From contig NC_134700.1 in assembly GCF_043290135.1 (NCBI RefSeq), positions 82,006,500 to 82,070,499 on the forward strand: a DNA stretch of 64,000 nucleotides. Reading direction: 5' to 3'. Of this stretch, positions 11,140 to 20,700 are shown piece by piece. Source of the DNA: Rhipicephalus microplus. Lineage: Eukaryota; Arthropoda; Arachnida; Ixodida; Ixodidae. The notes beneath the pieces were generated by a model. That model made no database searches and was not told the origin of the DNA. It was given only the letters and a program-made list of their open reading frames with translations. Positions within the stretch are counted from its first letter, which is position 1. Each line of letters begins with the position of its first letter. The translations under genes and the position numbers were made by a program.

Positions 11140-12136
11140 TCAGCAACGAAAACCAATTAATGGCATCATGGTCTGTAAGTACAGCAAACGTGCGGCCATA
11201 TAAGTATAGGATAATCTTGAAGAGCGCGCAAAGTATGGCCAAGCACTTTTTTCAGTAACACTATAGATTAACTCAGCGTTCGCAAGCGTTCTGCTGGCGT
11301 AAGCAACGACATACTCAGGGGATCCAGGCTTGCGTTGAGTGAGAGCTGCACCGGGACTGACGTAGCTGGCGTCTGTATGAATCTCAGTTGCAGCCGCAGA
11401 TTCATAGTCGCGCAATATAGGTGGCGATGTCAGGAGACGTTGAAGAGTGGTAAATGCGTGAACACACTTGAAATACCACGACGAGACATCGTTGCCACTG
11501 CTTTGAGTCAAATGGGCCATCATGGAGGCAAAGTTGCGCACAAACCGACGAAAGTAGGAGCATAATCCTATGAAGCTGCGTAACAGTTTTACAGTCGTTT
11601 GGGGAATTCAGTGACAGTGAGCGGTTTAGCCGGATCGGGAAGAACGCCGCCCTTTGATACGACGTGACCGAAACTCGTGAGCTTCCGAGCAGCGAAGTGG
11701 TATTTCTTAAGATTCAGTTGGAGTTGAGCATTTGTGAGACACGTGCGGACATGTTCCAGGCGTACAAGGTGTGTTGCGAAATCGTATGGAAAGACAACGA
11801 TATCGTCAAGGTAGCAGAGACTAGTTTTTCATTGCAAACCCCGCAAAACCGAGTCCATCACGCGCTGGAATGTGGCCGGCGCATTGGAGAGGCCGAAGGG
11901 AATGACATTCATCTCATATAGCCATCCGGTGTCACGAAGGCTGTTTTTGGACGATCGGCATCTGCAAAGGACACCTGCCAATACCCCGAACGCAAATATA
12001 ACGACGTAAAAAACTCGGCATCTTGTAAGCAAGCATGGACGTCATCAATTCTGGGCAAAGAGCATACGTCTTTGCAAGCAACTCTATTTAAGCGCCTGTA
12101 ATCCATGCAAAAGCGAATTAAACAATCCTTCTTTTT
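11140..12136 (-). pseudogene. Gypsy A reverse transcriptase C-part and RNase H
   Basis: The frame 11909-12145 has FCMDYRRLN and LRSGYWQVSF; a shifted frame from 12032 has IPFGLSNAPATFQRVMDSVL, the segment before the YxDD box. RNase H (11140-11541) shows [13 protein letters not shown] and VVAYASRTL, then SVTEKSAW where TE(K/R)E is usual, so the Glu region is altered. The order is as in Ty3/gypsy pol. The N-terminal RT part lies on the other side of the TIR insertion. Confidence 0.8.
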
Positions 12137-12138
12137 AA

Positions 12139-12751
12139 AGGCCAACTCCGGACATTCTCGAGGTCAATGAATCGCAATGAAATTCGCTGGGTACGCTCCA
12201 TTGCTCGTTTCCGTCATTTATGCCAATATACAGGCAGGAGAGATGCACGGATTATATGCAAATGAATTTTAAAGATTGACTCGAAAAGCTCACCTCACTT
12301 GCCAGAATTATTTGCAACACTGTCTCTGTGATGTCATTTTTGGCATGTCGATGGAAGTGACACAGCCGCTGGCATTGCTAGTTTGGCCACTACAGCGTTT
12401 ATTGTGCTGGCCACAAGGTGATGGCGGTGGTGTTTGGCGCGGGTATAGCACAGGAAAGCTTTTTTCCTTCTCCTGTGGTGTTTGGCCGGCGCTTCACTGG
12501 TTTGGTTTTCACAGTTTTCATGCCACACGCCGGCGGAAGCAGTATACGGCCTTAGGTTCTTACCAAATAATACGTCACACGTAAACAAGATGCCTGGTTA
12601 GGTTTCGGTTTTGGTTTTGCTCCTATTTGGTCAATAAAGACCATTTTCTCATTTCCTGAGCATTTCAGCTATTGGGCTCATGGCAGGAGTGTCTCAGGAA
12701 CATAAAAATACCATTATCTTGACAGGGTCGAAAGATCGCCGGAGTTGGCAT
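12139..12751. mobile_element. TIR element (MITE) inserted in gypsy A RT
   Basis: It splits the conserved KKKD region of gypsy A RT: minus-strand coding reads SPWASPVLLVK, then the insert, then KKKDCLIRFCMDYRRLN. The ends are inverted: GCCAACTCCGG on the left and its complement on the right, extending imperfectly to about 25 bp. The flanking TTTAA (12134-12138 and 12751-12755) reads as the target duplication. The 613-bp interior has no transposase. TTAA would suggest piggyBac, but the ends do not start with the usual CCC, so the superfamily is open. Confidence 0.75.
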
Positions 12752-12755
12752 TTAA

Positions 12756-14734
12756 CAAGAAGGACAGGTGATGCCCATGGACTTTGGGAAGGTCAGATAA
12801 CCTCGTGCTTGATCATATCGTCAACCTGTTCACTGATAACCTGAAGTTCGGCGGCAGAAACAAGGTATGGTCGTTGTTATACTGGCGCGTTGGAACCTGT
12901 GTCAGTGTAGTGAAAAAAAAACTGGAAGTTCAGGCAAGAGCAGGTTCAGCAACGTCAAATGATTCACAGAACTGGTGGAGCAGCTGGAGATGCTCAGAGC
13001 GTTCAGATTGCGATAGTCCGTCGGCTATTGATGAATTGAAAAGCTCGAAAGGTCGTAAAGTGGAATGTTTGAGGGCACTTATGGCGTCTTAGTCACCGGC
13101 ACAATCTCGCGCAATGGCAATAATATGTTCTTTGTCAAACATGTACGTGTCCAAGAGATTCAGCTTGAGACAGTTCGATGGCATATGGAAGGGGATTGAC
13201 GAGGCAGAGAGCACTGCTTCCTTCAGAAATGGAGAGGGATGAATAAGGCAGAAGAAGCAATTTGCGACTAAGAAAGATGCTTGATGGTTCGAAGAATGCA
13301 GCTTTGTCTTTAATTCCGTCACAGAATGCGAGGAGCAACACAGCTGCTGTCGGAGGAATTTGAGTGCTTCTTTGAAGACGAGTTTGTGTGTGGCGGGCAG
13401 ATTGTAGTCAGTTGGTTGGTCGTAAAACGAGAAGAGTCCAAGTCCAGATCTTGCACAATCAATAACAGTGTGGTGAAGTGATAAAAAATCCCGTCCAAGT
13501 ATAATGTCGTGAAATCATGATACGAGAACAATAAACTCAACAGTTTAGTGGTCCTTCGGGCTGATCAGTCGGGCAGTACAGGTGGCTGCAGGCCGAACAG
13601 GTTACCCATTCGCTGTTTGCAAGGACATCAAATCAAGAGGCGTAGTCTCTTTTCATTGTTTTCGGTTTTCGGCAAAGTTTGCCGTCTATCACGGAAACAG
13701 CAGTGCCGGTATCTACAAGAGCATATGCACGAGTATCATTTACGAAAACTTCGACCATATTTGACGGCAACGTTCAAGGACTTGAGCCTTTCGACAGTGC
13801 AGTTCTTGCCTCCTGAACTGCAGCAAATAGTTTCCCTCGTGCTCAGGAGAAGCCCACGACGCATCGATGACGGGGAGTGACGAGGGGGTGAAGGTGAGTG
13901 ACCAGACACACTTCACGGATATTCCCGAGAAGACGCGTTTGACTGAAGATCTGAATTTCCCAGACGAGATGGAGGAAACTTCATGAAGCTGCTCTGTGTC
14001 CGGGCGTCTGTGTATCCCGGCACGCGACGACGACAGGATCGGGCGATATATCCAGGACCACCTCAAGCAAAACAGATGGGCCGGTTATCACACGTTCTCC
14101 AGGCATTTGCGGCGAGAGGAGCAGCCCATGCGGCGAACGGATGAGTTTAGGCTGGCGTAGCAATAGGAGGAGCCCATGCGGTGGACAGCTGAGTCGGGGC
14201 TGAGGTATGCGGCAGTTCCTGGAACGGCGGGGGCTGGTGTAGCTGCTGCCGCTTTAGTGCCTCAGCGTAAGTAAGATGCGCGGTGACGGCATGCTGCTTA
14301 AAGCGCACCGGCATAGCCTCAAAATTCTGCTGCTGAACCACTTGTCGGAGCATGGGAGCCATTGCTGGTGCGTGTCGATGCGGCTGCTGCTGGAAGAGCT
14401 TCTGGCGTTGATCAAAAGGCAGCAGAGAAAGCTGCCGAGCCACTTCCTCTCCCACGAAATCTTTCATTTGTGCCAAAAGGTTTGTCTGGTCAGCCATGAC
14501 GTCAAGTGTGGTCACTGGTTGGATCGTCTGGGATGAACGTCGCGTCTGAGCTTGTTGCCTCCTCAGTTTAATACCTCTGACAGAAAAGCACTACTTCGGC
14601 CACAGTGCCAGGAGAGTTCGGAAGAAGTATCTGGAAAACGTCACTGTCGATGCTCTTTATAATGTGCTGTATCTTGGCAATCTCGCTCATAGAGGCATCG
14701 ACGTGCCGGCAGAGAACGGTGACGTCTATAAATG
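12756..14734 (-). pseudogene. Gypsy A gag C-part, protease and RT N-terminus
   Basis: Readable minus-strand blocks in order: gag, with SEIAKIQHIIKSIDSD near 14650-14700 and then the proline/glutamine-rich frame 14147-14515; retropepsin near 13640-13760 with ALVDTGTAVSVIDG (Asp-Thr-Gly active site); the downstream protease block DIILGWDFLSLHH in shifted frames near 13460-13530; and the RT start QVISEQVDDMIKHEVI, ending in a stop, near 12800-12850. The blocks lie in different frames, so nothing here could yield a polyprotein. Confidence 0.75.
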
Positions 14735-14937
14735 AGTCCTACCGCGGTGGTCTTGTGGCTAAGGTACTCGGTTGCTAACCCGCAGGTCGCGGGATCAAAT
14801 CCCGGCTGCGGCGGCTGCATTTCCGATGGAGGTGGAAATGTTGTACGCCCATGTGCTCAGATTTGAGTGCACGTTAAAGAACCCCAGGAGGTCGAAATTT
14901 CCGGAGCCCTCCACTACAGCGTCTCTCAGAATCATAT
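14735..14937 (+). mobile_element. Ruka-like SINE, 5' part with tRNA head (host of two insertions)
   Basis: tRNA-derived head with an RNA polymerase III A box (TGGCTAAGGTACTCGG, 14756-14771) and B box (GGGATCAAATCCC, 14791-14803), followed by the SINE body. The flanks CTATAAATGA (14725-14734) and CTATAAATAAATGA (20021-20034) are the target duplication inside gypsy A gag. The body stops at ATCATAT, where gypsy B enters, and resumes at 19671 with ATATGGTGGTTTTGGGACGG. The last pieces are 19671-19703 and 19979-20020. Confidence 0.9.
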
Positions 14938-15111
14938 AGTAACGGGGAGTATTTAATAAGTGAACGCCCGGTGGGCTAACACTGCACACAGTATGCAAGG
15001 ATGCAGGACAAGATGGCAGTTCAGACACAGCCCCACAACAACATCGTCGTCTTCATTCCATCTGCATCATTTCAGCACCCGTGCCCTAGGTACCTTTCTA
15101 TGCCCGTGACA
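14938..15111 (-). repeat. Gypsy B 3' LTR
   Basis: On the + strand it runs from GTAACGGGGAG to CCCGTGACA. The outermost T of the TG end is an A here. It pairs base for base in length (174 bp) with the 5' LTR. Confidence 0.92.
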
Positions 15112-15152
15112 TTACCCCGGGCAGCAAAGCACCGTCCCGGTGCCTGCTGTCA

Positions 15153-15782
15153 TTAGACGGACAGGTCATTGTGATAGGGCTTCAGGCGAGACACATGCAC
15201 AATGTCACTTCTGGATGTAACAGTGTGGTTCGTAGTAAGGGCAATTTCATAGGTGACAGATGTGACTTGGCGCAGAACTCGGTAAGGCCCAACGTATTGC
15301 GATAAAACTTTCTCGCACAGGCCGACACGACGGGATGGCAGCCACAGTAGCAAAAGAGGGGCCGGAGAAAAATCGACATCCCTACGTCGGCGGTCGTAGA
15401 GCGACTTTTGTGCTCTCTGTGACGATGAGAACCTGGCGCGGGATACTGTACGTGCGATCAGAGCACGGTAGATGGCATCTTGTGCGTACGAAGTGGTGGG
15501 CGGAAGGTCATGCGCAAGCAGGGTATGGAAAGGTAGTAAAGGATCACGGCCAACGAGAAGATAAAATGGTGAGTAGCCGGCAGTAAGAGACGTAGGCTTC
15601 TTCCGACGCTGGCACAGGCCATACGCTGCAACGTAGCGGTGAACGGAACAATAAAGACCCTTCAAGAATACCCGTTGGCAGACGCGATCATAGGTTTTGG
15701 AGACACCTAAATGTCCGGCAGTTGCGGCGTTGTGAAGTTCTGGAAAGATGTCCTTGCGCAGATGTCGTAGGAAGACGAGCAA
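15153..15782 (-). pseudogene. Gypsy B integrase lacking the catalytic core
   Basis: An uninterrupted 209-codon frame. Residues about 17-60 are the zinc-binding HHCC domain (HNAATAGHLG, then CQRR). At residues 63-66 it passes directly (KKPTSLTAGYSPF) to the segment that normally follows the DDE core. The rest is the C-terminal tail with YVGPYRVLRQ and SRLKPYHNDL before the stop. About 150 residues carrying the Asp-Asp-Glu triad are missing, yet the frame is kept across the join. Such a product could not catalyse integration. The copy was probably integrated by integrase supplied in trans, or the deletion came later. Confidence 0.85.
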
Positions 15783-15800
15783 AAGTACCGCGCCATCGGG

Positions 15801-16391
15801 CTATAAGTTGCGGCAGTACAAAACGTTGTCTTGAAGAAAAAATAGGCTCAGTGAAAGGTCTTTATGGCCGGATTGAAGATGGTCAATCATCGATGGCAGC
15901 GATGGATCTCGGCATTGTTCGTCAGGCTTTTGCAGAAAATCTGTTATAGTTAGGATGTTGGCATCAGCTTCTAGCTCAGAGGAGTCAGGTGGATCAACAG
16001 GGTGTCGAGATAAGCAGTCGGCATTCCTGTGAACCTTGCCAGACTTGTACACTACAGAGAACGTGTACTCCTGCAATCGCAATGCCCATCGCCCAAGTCT
16101 TCCTGTAGGATCCTAAAGGGTTGACAGCCAGCAGAGTGCATGGTGGTCTGTGATGACTGCGAACGTGCGTCCACATAGGTACGGACAAAATTTTCCGGTA
16201 GCCCAGATGAGAGCCAGGCACTCTCGCTCAGTAACTGAATAGTTCCGTTCCGACTGCGAATGTAGGCGGCTGGCGTACGCTATGATACGGTTTGTGCCGT
16301 TCTGTATTTGTGCGAGTATAGCCCCTATGCCATGGCCACTTGCGTCGTTGCGTAGCTCCGTTCGAGCGGCTGGGTGAAAATGAGCCAACAC
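15801..16391 (-). pseudogene. Gypsy B RNase H and linker
   Basis: RNase H degrades template RNA during reverse transcription. The frame 16113-16391 shows [15 protein letters not shown], where the first catalytic Asp (usually TDAS) appears as NDAS with the Asp kept, then [13 protein letters not shown] and [10 protein letters not shown]. After one stop the frame 15801-16082 continues with RNADCLSRHPV, the conserved linker before integrase. The stop between them disables pol. Confidence 0.85.
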
Positions 16392-17926
16392 AGGTGAGCG
16401 CAGAAATCAACGACGTAAAGGAATGTTCTTGATCTTCACGCCAGGAAAAAGCCACGTTCTGTTTGAGGAGACCCGTGTGGGGCCGAGCTATTTCCGCGAA
16501 GTTGCTGACAAAACGGCGGAAATTCGAACAGAGTCCCAAAAAGCTGCGGACTTCTTGCATGGAACGTGGGACCGGAAACTCGCGCACCGCGGGGAATTTA
16601 TTAGGGTCGGGTCGTACACCAGCAGCGTCAACAAGGTGGCCACGTAACTTTATCTGACGGTGCCCAAAGGTGCACTTAGACGCGTTAGGTGGGAGGCCAG
16701 CACAGCGAAAAACGTCAAGGATGGCCGACAGACGTGGAAGATGGCTTTCGAAGGTTGGCGAGGAAACCATGACATCGTCTAGATAGCACAGGCACATCTA
16801 CCATTTAAAACCGCGAAGGAGGGAGTTCATCATGTGTTCAAACGTTGCTAGCGCATTGCACAACCAGAATGCATGACTTTCAATTGATAGAGCCTGTCGG
16901 GTGTTATGAATGCCGTCTTCTCGCGGTCGCGGTCGTCGACTGAACTGAAATTTGCCAATATCCAGATTGTAGGTCCAGGGAAGAGAAATACTTGGCACCA
17001 TGAAGGCAGTCAAGCGCTTCATCGATTCGGGATAGAGGATAGAAATCCTTCTTGGTTATTCGATTGAGATGGCGATAGTCAACGCAGAACCGCCAGGTGT
17101 TGTCCTTCTTTTTGAAAGGCACATCAGGTGATGCGCAAAGACTGGTTAAAGGCTCTAAGACGTCTTTGTCAAGCATTTTCTCTATTTCCTTCTCGATTAT
17201 TTGGCGCTCTGAATGAGACACACGGTAAGGACGTTGAAGAAGGGGACTGGCGTCGCCAGTGTCGATACGGTTGGCTACGACACTCGTGCGGCCCAAGGAA
17301 CAGTCGTCGATATCAAAAATGTCGAGGTAAGAAAATAGAAGACCACGGAGTGCTTCAACTTGGGACGGCGACAGCTCGTTTGATATAATTTTGTATAGGA
17401 AAGCTCCAATCTGTGCGGCTGCGACAGGTTCGGCTACAGTCTTTATGTCAGGAGTGAGAGATGAAATTGTACATTGCTCCAGAGTGGAGAGTTCTGCTAA
17501 GGAAATACCTTGAGGAATGACCTGGATTGACACGGAGAAGTTGACCACAAGAAGAAGTGTCTTGTTGTCGCTAATCCTCACTATAGTATGCGGAAGTATG
17601 ATGTTCCGGGAAAGGGTCAGGTATATGAGTGGAGCTGCCAAGTAGTCGCCATCAAGAACAGGTGGGAACGGCGACATAGAAAGGTACACAGCGCCCTGAG
17701 GCGGTAATCGTAGACAGTCCACGGACCATAGCCGTGAGCGAGCTGCGGGAGGGACATCAGAGTACAAAGGCAACTCAAGCTGTAAAGTGCCTGTTGAACA
17801 CTCAATGAGGGCTGAATGCGCGGTCAAGAAGTCAATGCCGAGAATCACGTCGTAAGGGCAAGCGTCTAGAACAGCGAAGAGGACTGAAGTGTGAAGGCCG
17901 GCAACAGTGACTCGGGCAGTGCACAT
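16392..17926 (-). pseudogene. Gypsy B protease C-part and reverse transcriptase
   Basis: The 340-codon frame 16904-17926 starts in the protease C-part (DVILGIDFLTAHSA), crosses a linker and enters RT: KKKDNTWRFCVDYRHLNR and SLDLQSGYWQISV. It then shifts frame; LLRGFKW and CLCYLDDVMVSS (catalytic YLDD, about 16765-16795) and SFLGLCSNFRRFV follow in 16228-16797. There are two frame breaks between the fingers and the YLDD box. Length and order are normal for gypsy pol. Confidence 0.85.
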
Positions 17927-18120
17927 ACCAGGAACTGATGTTCGGCTGCCATCGGCGACTCACACATTCTAAGACATGGCAGGGGTAAGAACTTTTTTCA
18001 GACGTGATCGAAGACGTGAACTCGTAACGGATATGGGGGCACCAGTGTCTATTACAGCTGTAACTGTCAGGCCATCGATTATAACACCAAATAAATTTCG
18101 TCTGGAATTAGTGGTCGGTT
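17927..18120 (-). pseudogene. Gypsy B retropepsin active site
   Basis: The minus strand reads VTAVIDTGAPISVTSSRLRS (Asp-Thr-Gly-Ala active site near 18035-18050), then two stops around 17945-17970, before the protease C-part in the next frame. The stops break the gag-pro-pol polyprotein. Confidence 0.75.
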
Positions 18121-18406
18121 GAGGTTTTTCGGTACTAGTTGTCAATGCAGCGCCACCTCGAGGAGCTGCATCTGTTAGTTTCCCGAGAACTGCGCAGAAT
18201 ACGCCAGTGATGGGAAGCGACGGCGAAGATAGTAGCGGGGCTGGCTACCCTGAGGTGACGGCGAGCGGCTGGACCGGGTCTCCTGGGCAACGACATCAGC
18301 GTAGGATGGTTCGGAGCGTTGCATAGAACGGCTAGTGGCAGGTCCTAAAGGTGGTCATCGGCAAAAGGAGGTGGGGAATACTGCCCACGATCCGGTCGGT
18401 GGTCGT

Positions 18407-18500
18407 CTAGAAAATGTTGCCGGAAAGGCCATCTGTTGCGGCAGTGGCGGGAAATGTGGCCAACGCGATGGCAAGAGAAGCATATCGGTCGATCATCTGG
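18407..18500 (-). other. Gypsy B gag CCHC zinc knuckle
   Basis: CFSCHRVGHISRHC (Cys-x2-Cys-x4-His-x4-Cys) is readable in a frame different from the gag capsid frame. It would bind element RNA in the capsid. The frame change between 18671 and here is a lesion. Confidence 0.75.
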
Positions 18501-18670
18501 TGTGCTTGTGTGCACCACTCAGATGGATTTCGGTAGCGCGATGAGAACCGCGGGGCCGACGCGGCAGCAGCAACAAGTGGGGCGGCGTGGTAGGTAGCGT
18601 TAGAATTTATAGGCTGCGGTGTGTGGCAGGAGTTTTGGGGAACTAAGACGCCCATGTTGGCGAACTCTTG

Positions 18671-19492
18671 TCACACAACAGCCTGAATAAGAGATATTGG
18701 TGCCGAGATGTCAGGCACAGGGGGTTGATAAGCGGAAGGATCCATGGCTTCCAGCTCCTGGCGGACAATTCCGATTAAGTTTGGAGGATTCACGAACGGA
18801 CGTGGCGCCATAGGATCCTCGCAATAAGAAGTCGCAGCGGTGTTCGGGAGTCGGGAAAAACGTTGAGTGATCCTCCTGCTTTTGGCTTGTTCGAACTGCC
18901 GACATTCACTGACAATTGAGTCAATGGTGGTACAGTTCTTACATATCAGAATGTTGAAGGCATCGTCAGCTATGCCTTTCAATGCATTGCTGACCTTGTC
19001 TAGTTCGGTCATGTCTTTTTCGGCCTTCCGACACAAGGCGAGCACGTCTTGGATATAGGTGACGTACGACTCGGGGGAAGATTGAACTAGTGACGCGAGT
19101 TCCTGCCTGGCTGCCATTTGTCGAGCAACTGACCGGCCGAACAAGTCACAGAGCTTCTGTTTGCACACGTCCCAACTCGTCAGGTCTTCCTCGTGCGTCT
19201 CGCACCAGGCGCGTGCAGTACCTCGCAGGTAAAAAATCATGTTGGCCGGCATAAGCGTCTCATCCCACCTGTATTGCTTGCTGACGAGCTCGTATAAGGC
19301 GAGCCACTCGTGAACGTCAGTTGTGTCGGTGCCGCAAAATGTACCTGGATCAAGAAGATGGGAAGGGATCAAAGGTGACGGAGCAGGCGTAGACTGAACG
19401 GACGGCACGCTGGCTTCAGGCACCGTGGCTGGACAAAGCTGACGTCCGCTACGGAGATCCAGGGTCGGAATGTTACGCAACACCTCCACCAA
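18671..19492 (-). CDS. Gypsy B gag (capsid region), open
   Basis: A 273-codon frame that starts at or near the primer-binding site, probably with a non-ATG start or a mutated one. It carries typical gypsy gag blocks: DPGTFCGTDTTDVHEWLALY, NMIFYLRGTARAWCETHEED, LASLVQSSPESYVTYIQDVL, and KGIADDAFN. It would form the retrotransposon capsid. It stops before the zinc knuckle, so the RNA-binding end is lost. Confidence 0.85.
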   Translation of the reverse strand: MVEVLRNIPTLDLRSGRQLCPATVPEASVPSVQSTPAPSPLIPSHLLDPGTFCGTDTTDVHEWLALYELVSKQYRWDETLMPANMIFYLRGTARAWCETHEEDLTSWDVCKQKLCDLFGRSVARQMAARQELASLVQSSPESYVTYIQDVLALCRKAEKDMTELDKVSNALKGIADDAFNILICKNCTTIDSIVSECRQFEQAKSRRITQRFSRLPNTAATSYCEDPMAPRPFVNPPNLIGIVRQELEAMDPSAYQPPVPDISAPISLIQAVV

Positions 19493-19496
19493 AATA

Positions 19497-19670
19497 TGTA
19501 ACGGGGAGTATTTAATAAGTGAACGCCGGGTGGGCTAACACTTCACAGAGTATGCAAAGATGCAAGACAAGAGGGCAGTTCAGACACAGCCCCACAACAA
19601 CATTGTTGTCTTCATTCCGTCGGCGTCATTTCTGCACCCGTGCCTGAGGTACCTTTCTACACCCGTGACA
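19497..19670 (-). repeat. Gypsy B 5' LTR
   Basis: On the + strand it runs from TGTAACGGGG to CCCGTGACA, 174 bp, with canonical TG..CA ends. The right flank ATAT is the target duplication. Confidence 0.93.
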
Positions 19671-20020
19671 ATATGGTGGTTTTGGGACGGTAAACACCAC
19701 ATAGCTGAAATCAAGAAGAAGAAATGGACATGGGCAGGGCATGTAGCGCGTAGACAGGATAACCGCTGGTCATTAAGGGTAACTGACTGGATTCCCAGAG
19801 AAGGGAAGCGGGTTAGGGGGAGACAGAAGGTTAGGTGGGCAGATGAGATTAAGAAGTTTGCGGGTATAAATTGGCAGCAGCAAGCACAGGACCGGGTTAA
19901 CTGGCGGAACATGGGAGAGGCCTTTGTCCTGCAGTGGACGTAGTCAGGCTGATGATGATGATGATGAAACACCACATATCAATCAATGAATCTATAATTG
20001 AGAAGAGTTTCACCTAGCTC
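19671..20020 (+). mobile_element. Ruka-like SINE, 3' part split by an RTE insertion
   Basis: 19671-19703 is the SINE 3' core ending AAACACCACATA. After the RTE insert the tail resumes as TATCAATCAATG near 19977-19988 and continues to the SINE's own target duplication at 20021. The (ATCA)n-like tail is the normal Ruka end. Confidence 0.85.
19704..19966 (+). mobile_element. RTE-type LINE, 3' end, inserted in SINE tail
   Basis: The frame reads WTWAGHVARRQDNRWSLRV, then GRQKVRWADEIKKFAG, then GEAFVLQWT and a stop at 19941-19943. These are the conserved last residues of RTE-like LINE ORF2. The DNA ends in a (TGA)n tail, as is usual for RTE. Flanking AAACACCACATA (19692-19703 and 19967-19978) is a perfect 12-bp target duplication. 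This is a 5'-truncated dead-on-arrival copy of 263 bp. Confidence 0.92.
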
Positions 20021-20034
20021 CTATAAATAAATGA

Positions 20035-20460
20035 AGTTTCACGTGAATCCTGTGCCCGTGTGTACAGAGGTTGTTCGGCGAGTAGCTTCCGTAATGCAAG
20101 GTGACTGAAAATGGCACCTAACGCCTCCTTGAAGGCTGTCCCGTTCGTGAACTCGATTTCGTGGTTCGATTACCACAGATTCGCCACGTTGGTGAGATAA
20201 GAATTCACAGTGCCCAACTTAGCAGCATCATCCCACCTGTCAGATCCACTGACCTTTTCGTAGGACGACAGCCAGTCTCCGACATCCTGGTCTTCAGTGC
20301 CCGCAAAGATCAGGGGGTCTCGTTGGTGAACCGGGCCAGGGCAAGTAGTGGCCGCGAGAGGTACCGTCTACTGGGCAGCGCCACCTTGCATGGCCGACGA
20401 CAGGGTGCGGGATCGGAGTTCTTCGGCGTAGGCGATGTGGTTACGCAGCACAATCCACCA
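20035..20460 (-). pseudogene. Gypsy A gag N-part
   Basis: Minus-strand gag reads DPLIFAGTEDQDVGDWLSSY, then VNSYLTNVANLW, a stop, then LRKLLAEQPLYTRAQDSRE; these are typical gypsy/Mag-type capsid blocks. The frame runs to the 3' target duplication of the nested SINE and resumes at 14734 with SFIDVTVLCRHVDASMS. The two halves join at ETS/SFIDV, which confirms a single interrupted gag. Confidence 0.85.
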
Positions 20461-20462
20461 AA

Positions 20463-20602
20463 TGTAAGGAGATTTATTGGGCGAGTCTAACGAACAGGTG
20501 CAAGATTGGTGATAGCCACAAGACCAGGTAGATAGTGGTGCCTGAGCGCAAATCTCATGGTGTCTTTATCTTTGATGATGCTTGTTGTTCCCTGGTGTTT
20601 CA
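20463..20602 (-). repeat. Gypsy A 5' LTR
   Basis: TGTAAGGAGATTTATTGGGC at the outer edge, matching 9482. The inner boundary abuts TTTGGTGGA, the probable primer-binding site. The other edge is set at TTTCA by comparison and is approximate. Confidence 0.7.
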
Positions 20603-20700
20603 CAAAATTGCCCGATCTTTAAGTAGCGATTATAAAAGCGCCATTTTGTCTAACACTTTTCTGAAAACAAGAAAATCATAGTTTCTGAAACAAGAAATCA

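Larger units (their letters stand above)
14938..19670 (-). mobile_element. Ty3/gypsy element B, complete with both LTRs
   Basis: 4733-bp LTR retrotransposon on the minus strand with two 174-bp LTRs (19497-19670 is 5', 14938-15111 is 3') and an ATAT target duplication (14934-14937 and 19671-19674). The order is gag, CCHC, protease, RT, RNase H, integrase. By my hand count the LTRs differ at about 17 of 174 positions (~90% identity), so it is younger than element A but not recent. It lacks the integrase catalytic core and has frame breaks in gag-pro and RT. The internal sequence begins TATTTTGGTGGAGG, a TGG-type primer-binding site similar to that of element A. Confidence 0.92.
9482..20602 (-). 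mobile_element. Ty3/gypsy element A, full length but interrupted
   Basis: LTR retrotransposon read on the minus strand: 5' LTR 20463-20602, gag 20035-20460 continuing at 14734 and below, protease near 13500-13760, RT 12880-11600 with a TIR insertion, RNase H 11140-11541, integrase 9670-10840, 3' LTR 9482-9626. Two interruptions, 12139-12751 and 14735-20020, account for the 11.1-kb span; without them it would be about 5.2 kb, a normal gypsy length. The LTRs differ at roughly a fifth of positions by eye, so the element is old. Frameshifts and stops run throughout. The sequence next to the 5' LTR (TTTGGTGGA) has the TGG start of a primer-binding site. Confidence 0.85.

Noticed and set aside
14756..14803. 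A real tRNA gene
   Set aside because: A and B boxes are present, but the sequence continues into a SINE body and lies between SINE target duplications; no cloverleaf was identified. The same reasoning applies to the other SINE heads.
15335..15586. Plus-strand ORFs inside gypsy A, B, C and D
   Set aside because: Shadows of minus-strand pol and gag; no domains in the + frames.
19560..19943. A 127-codon + strand gene
   Set aside because: The frame is a fusion of LTR, SINE tail and RTE C-terminus; only the RTE part is meaningful.
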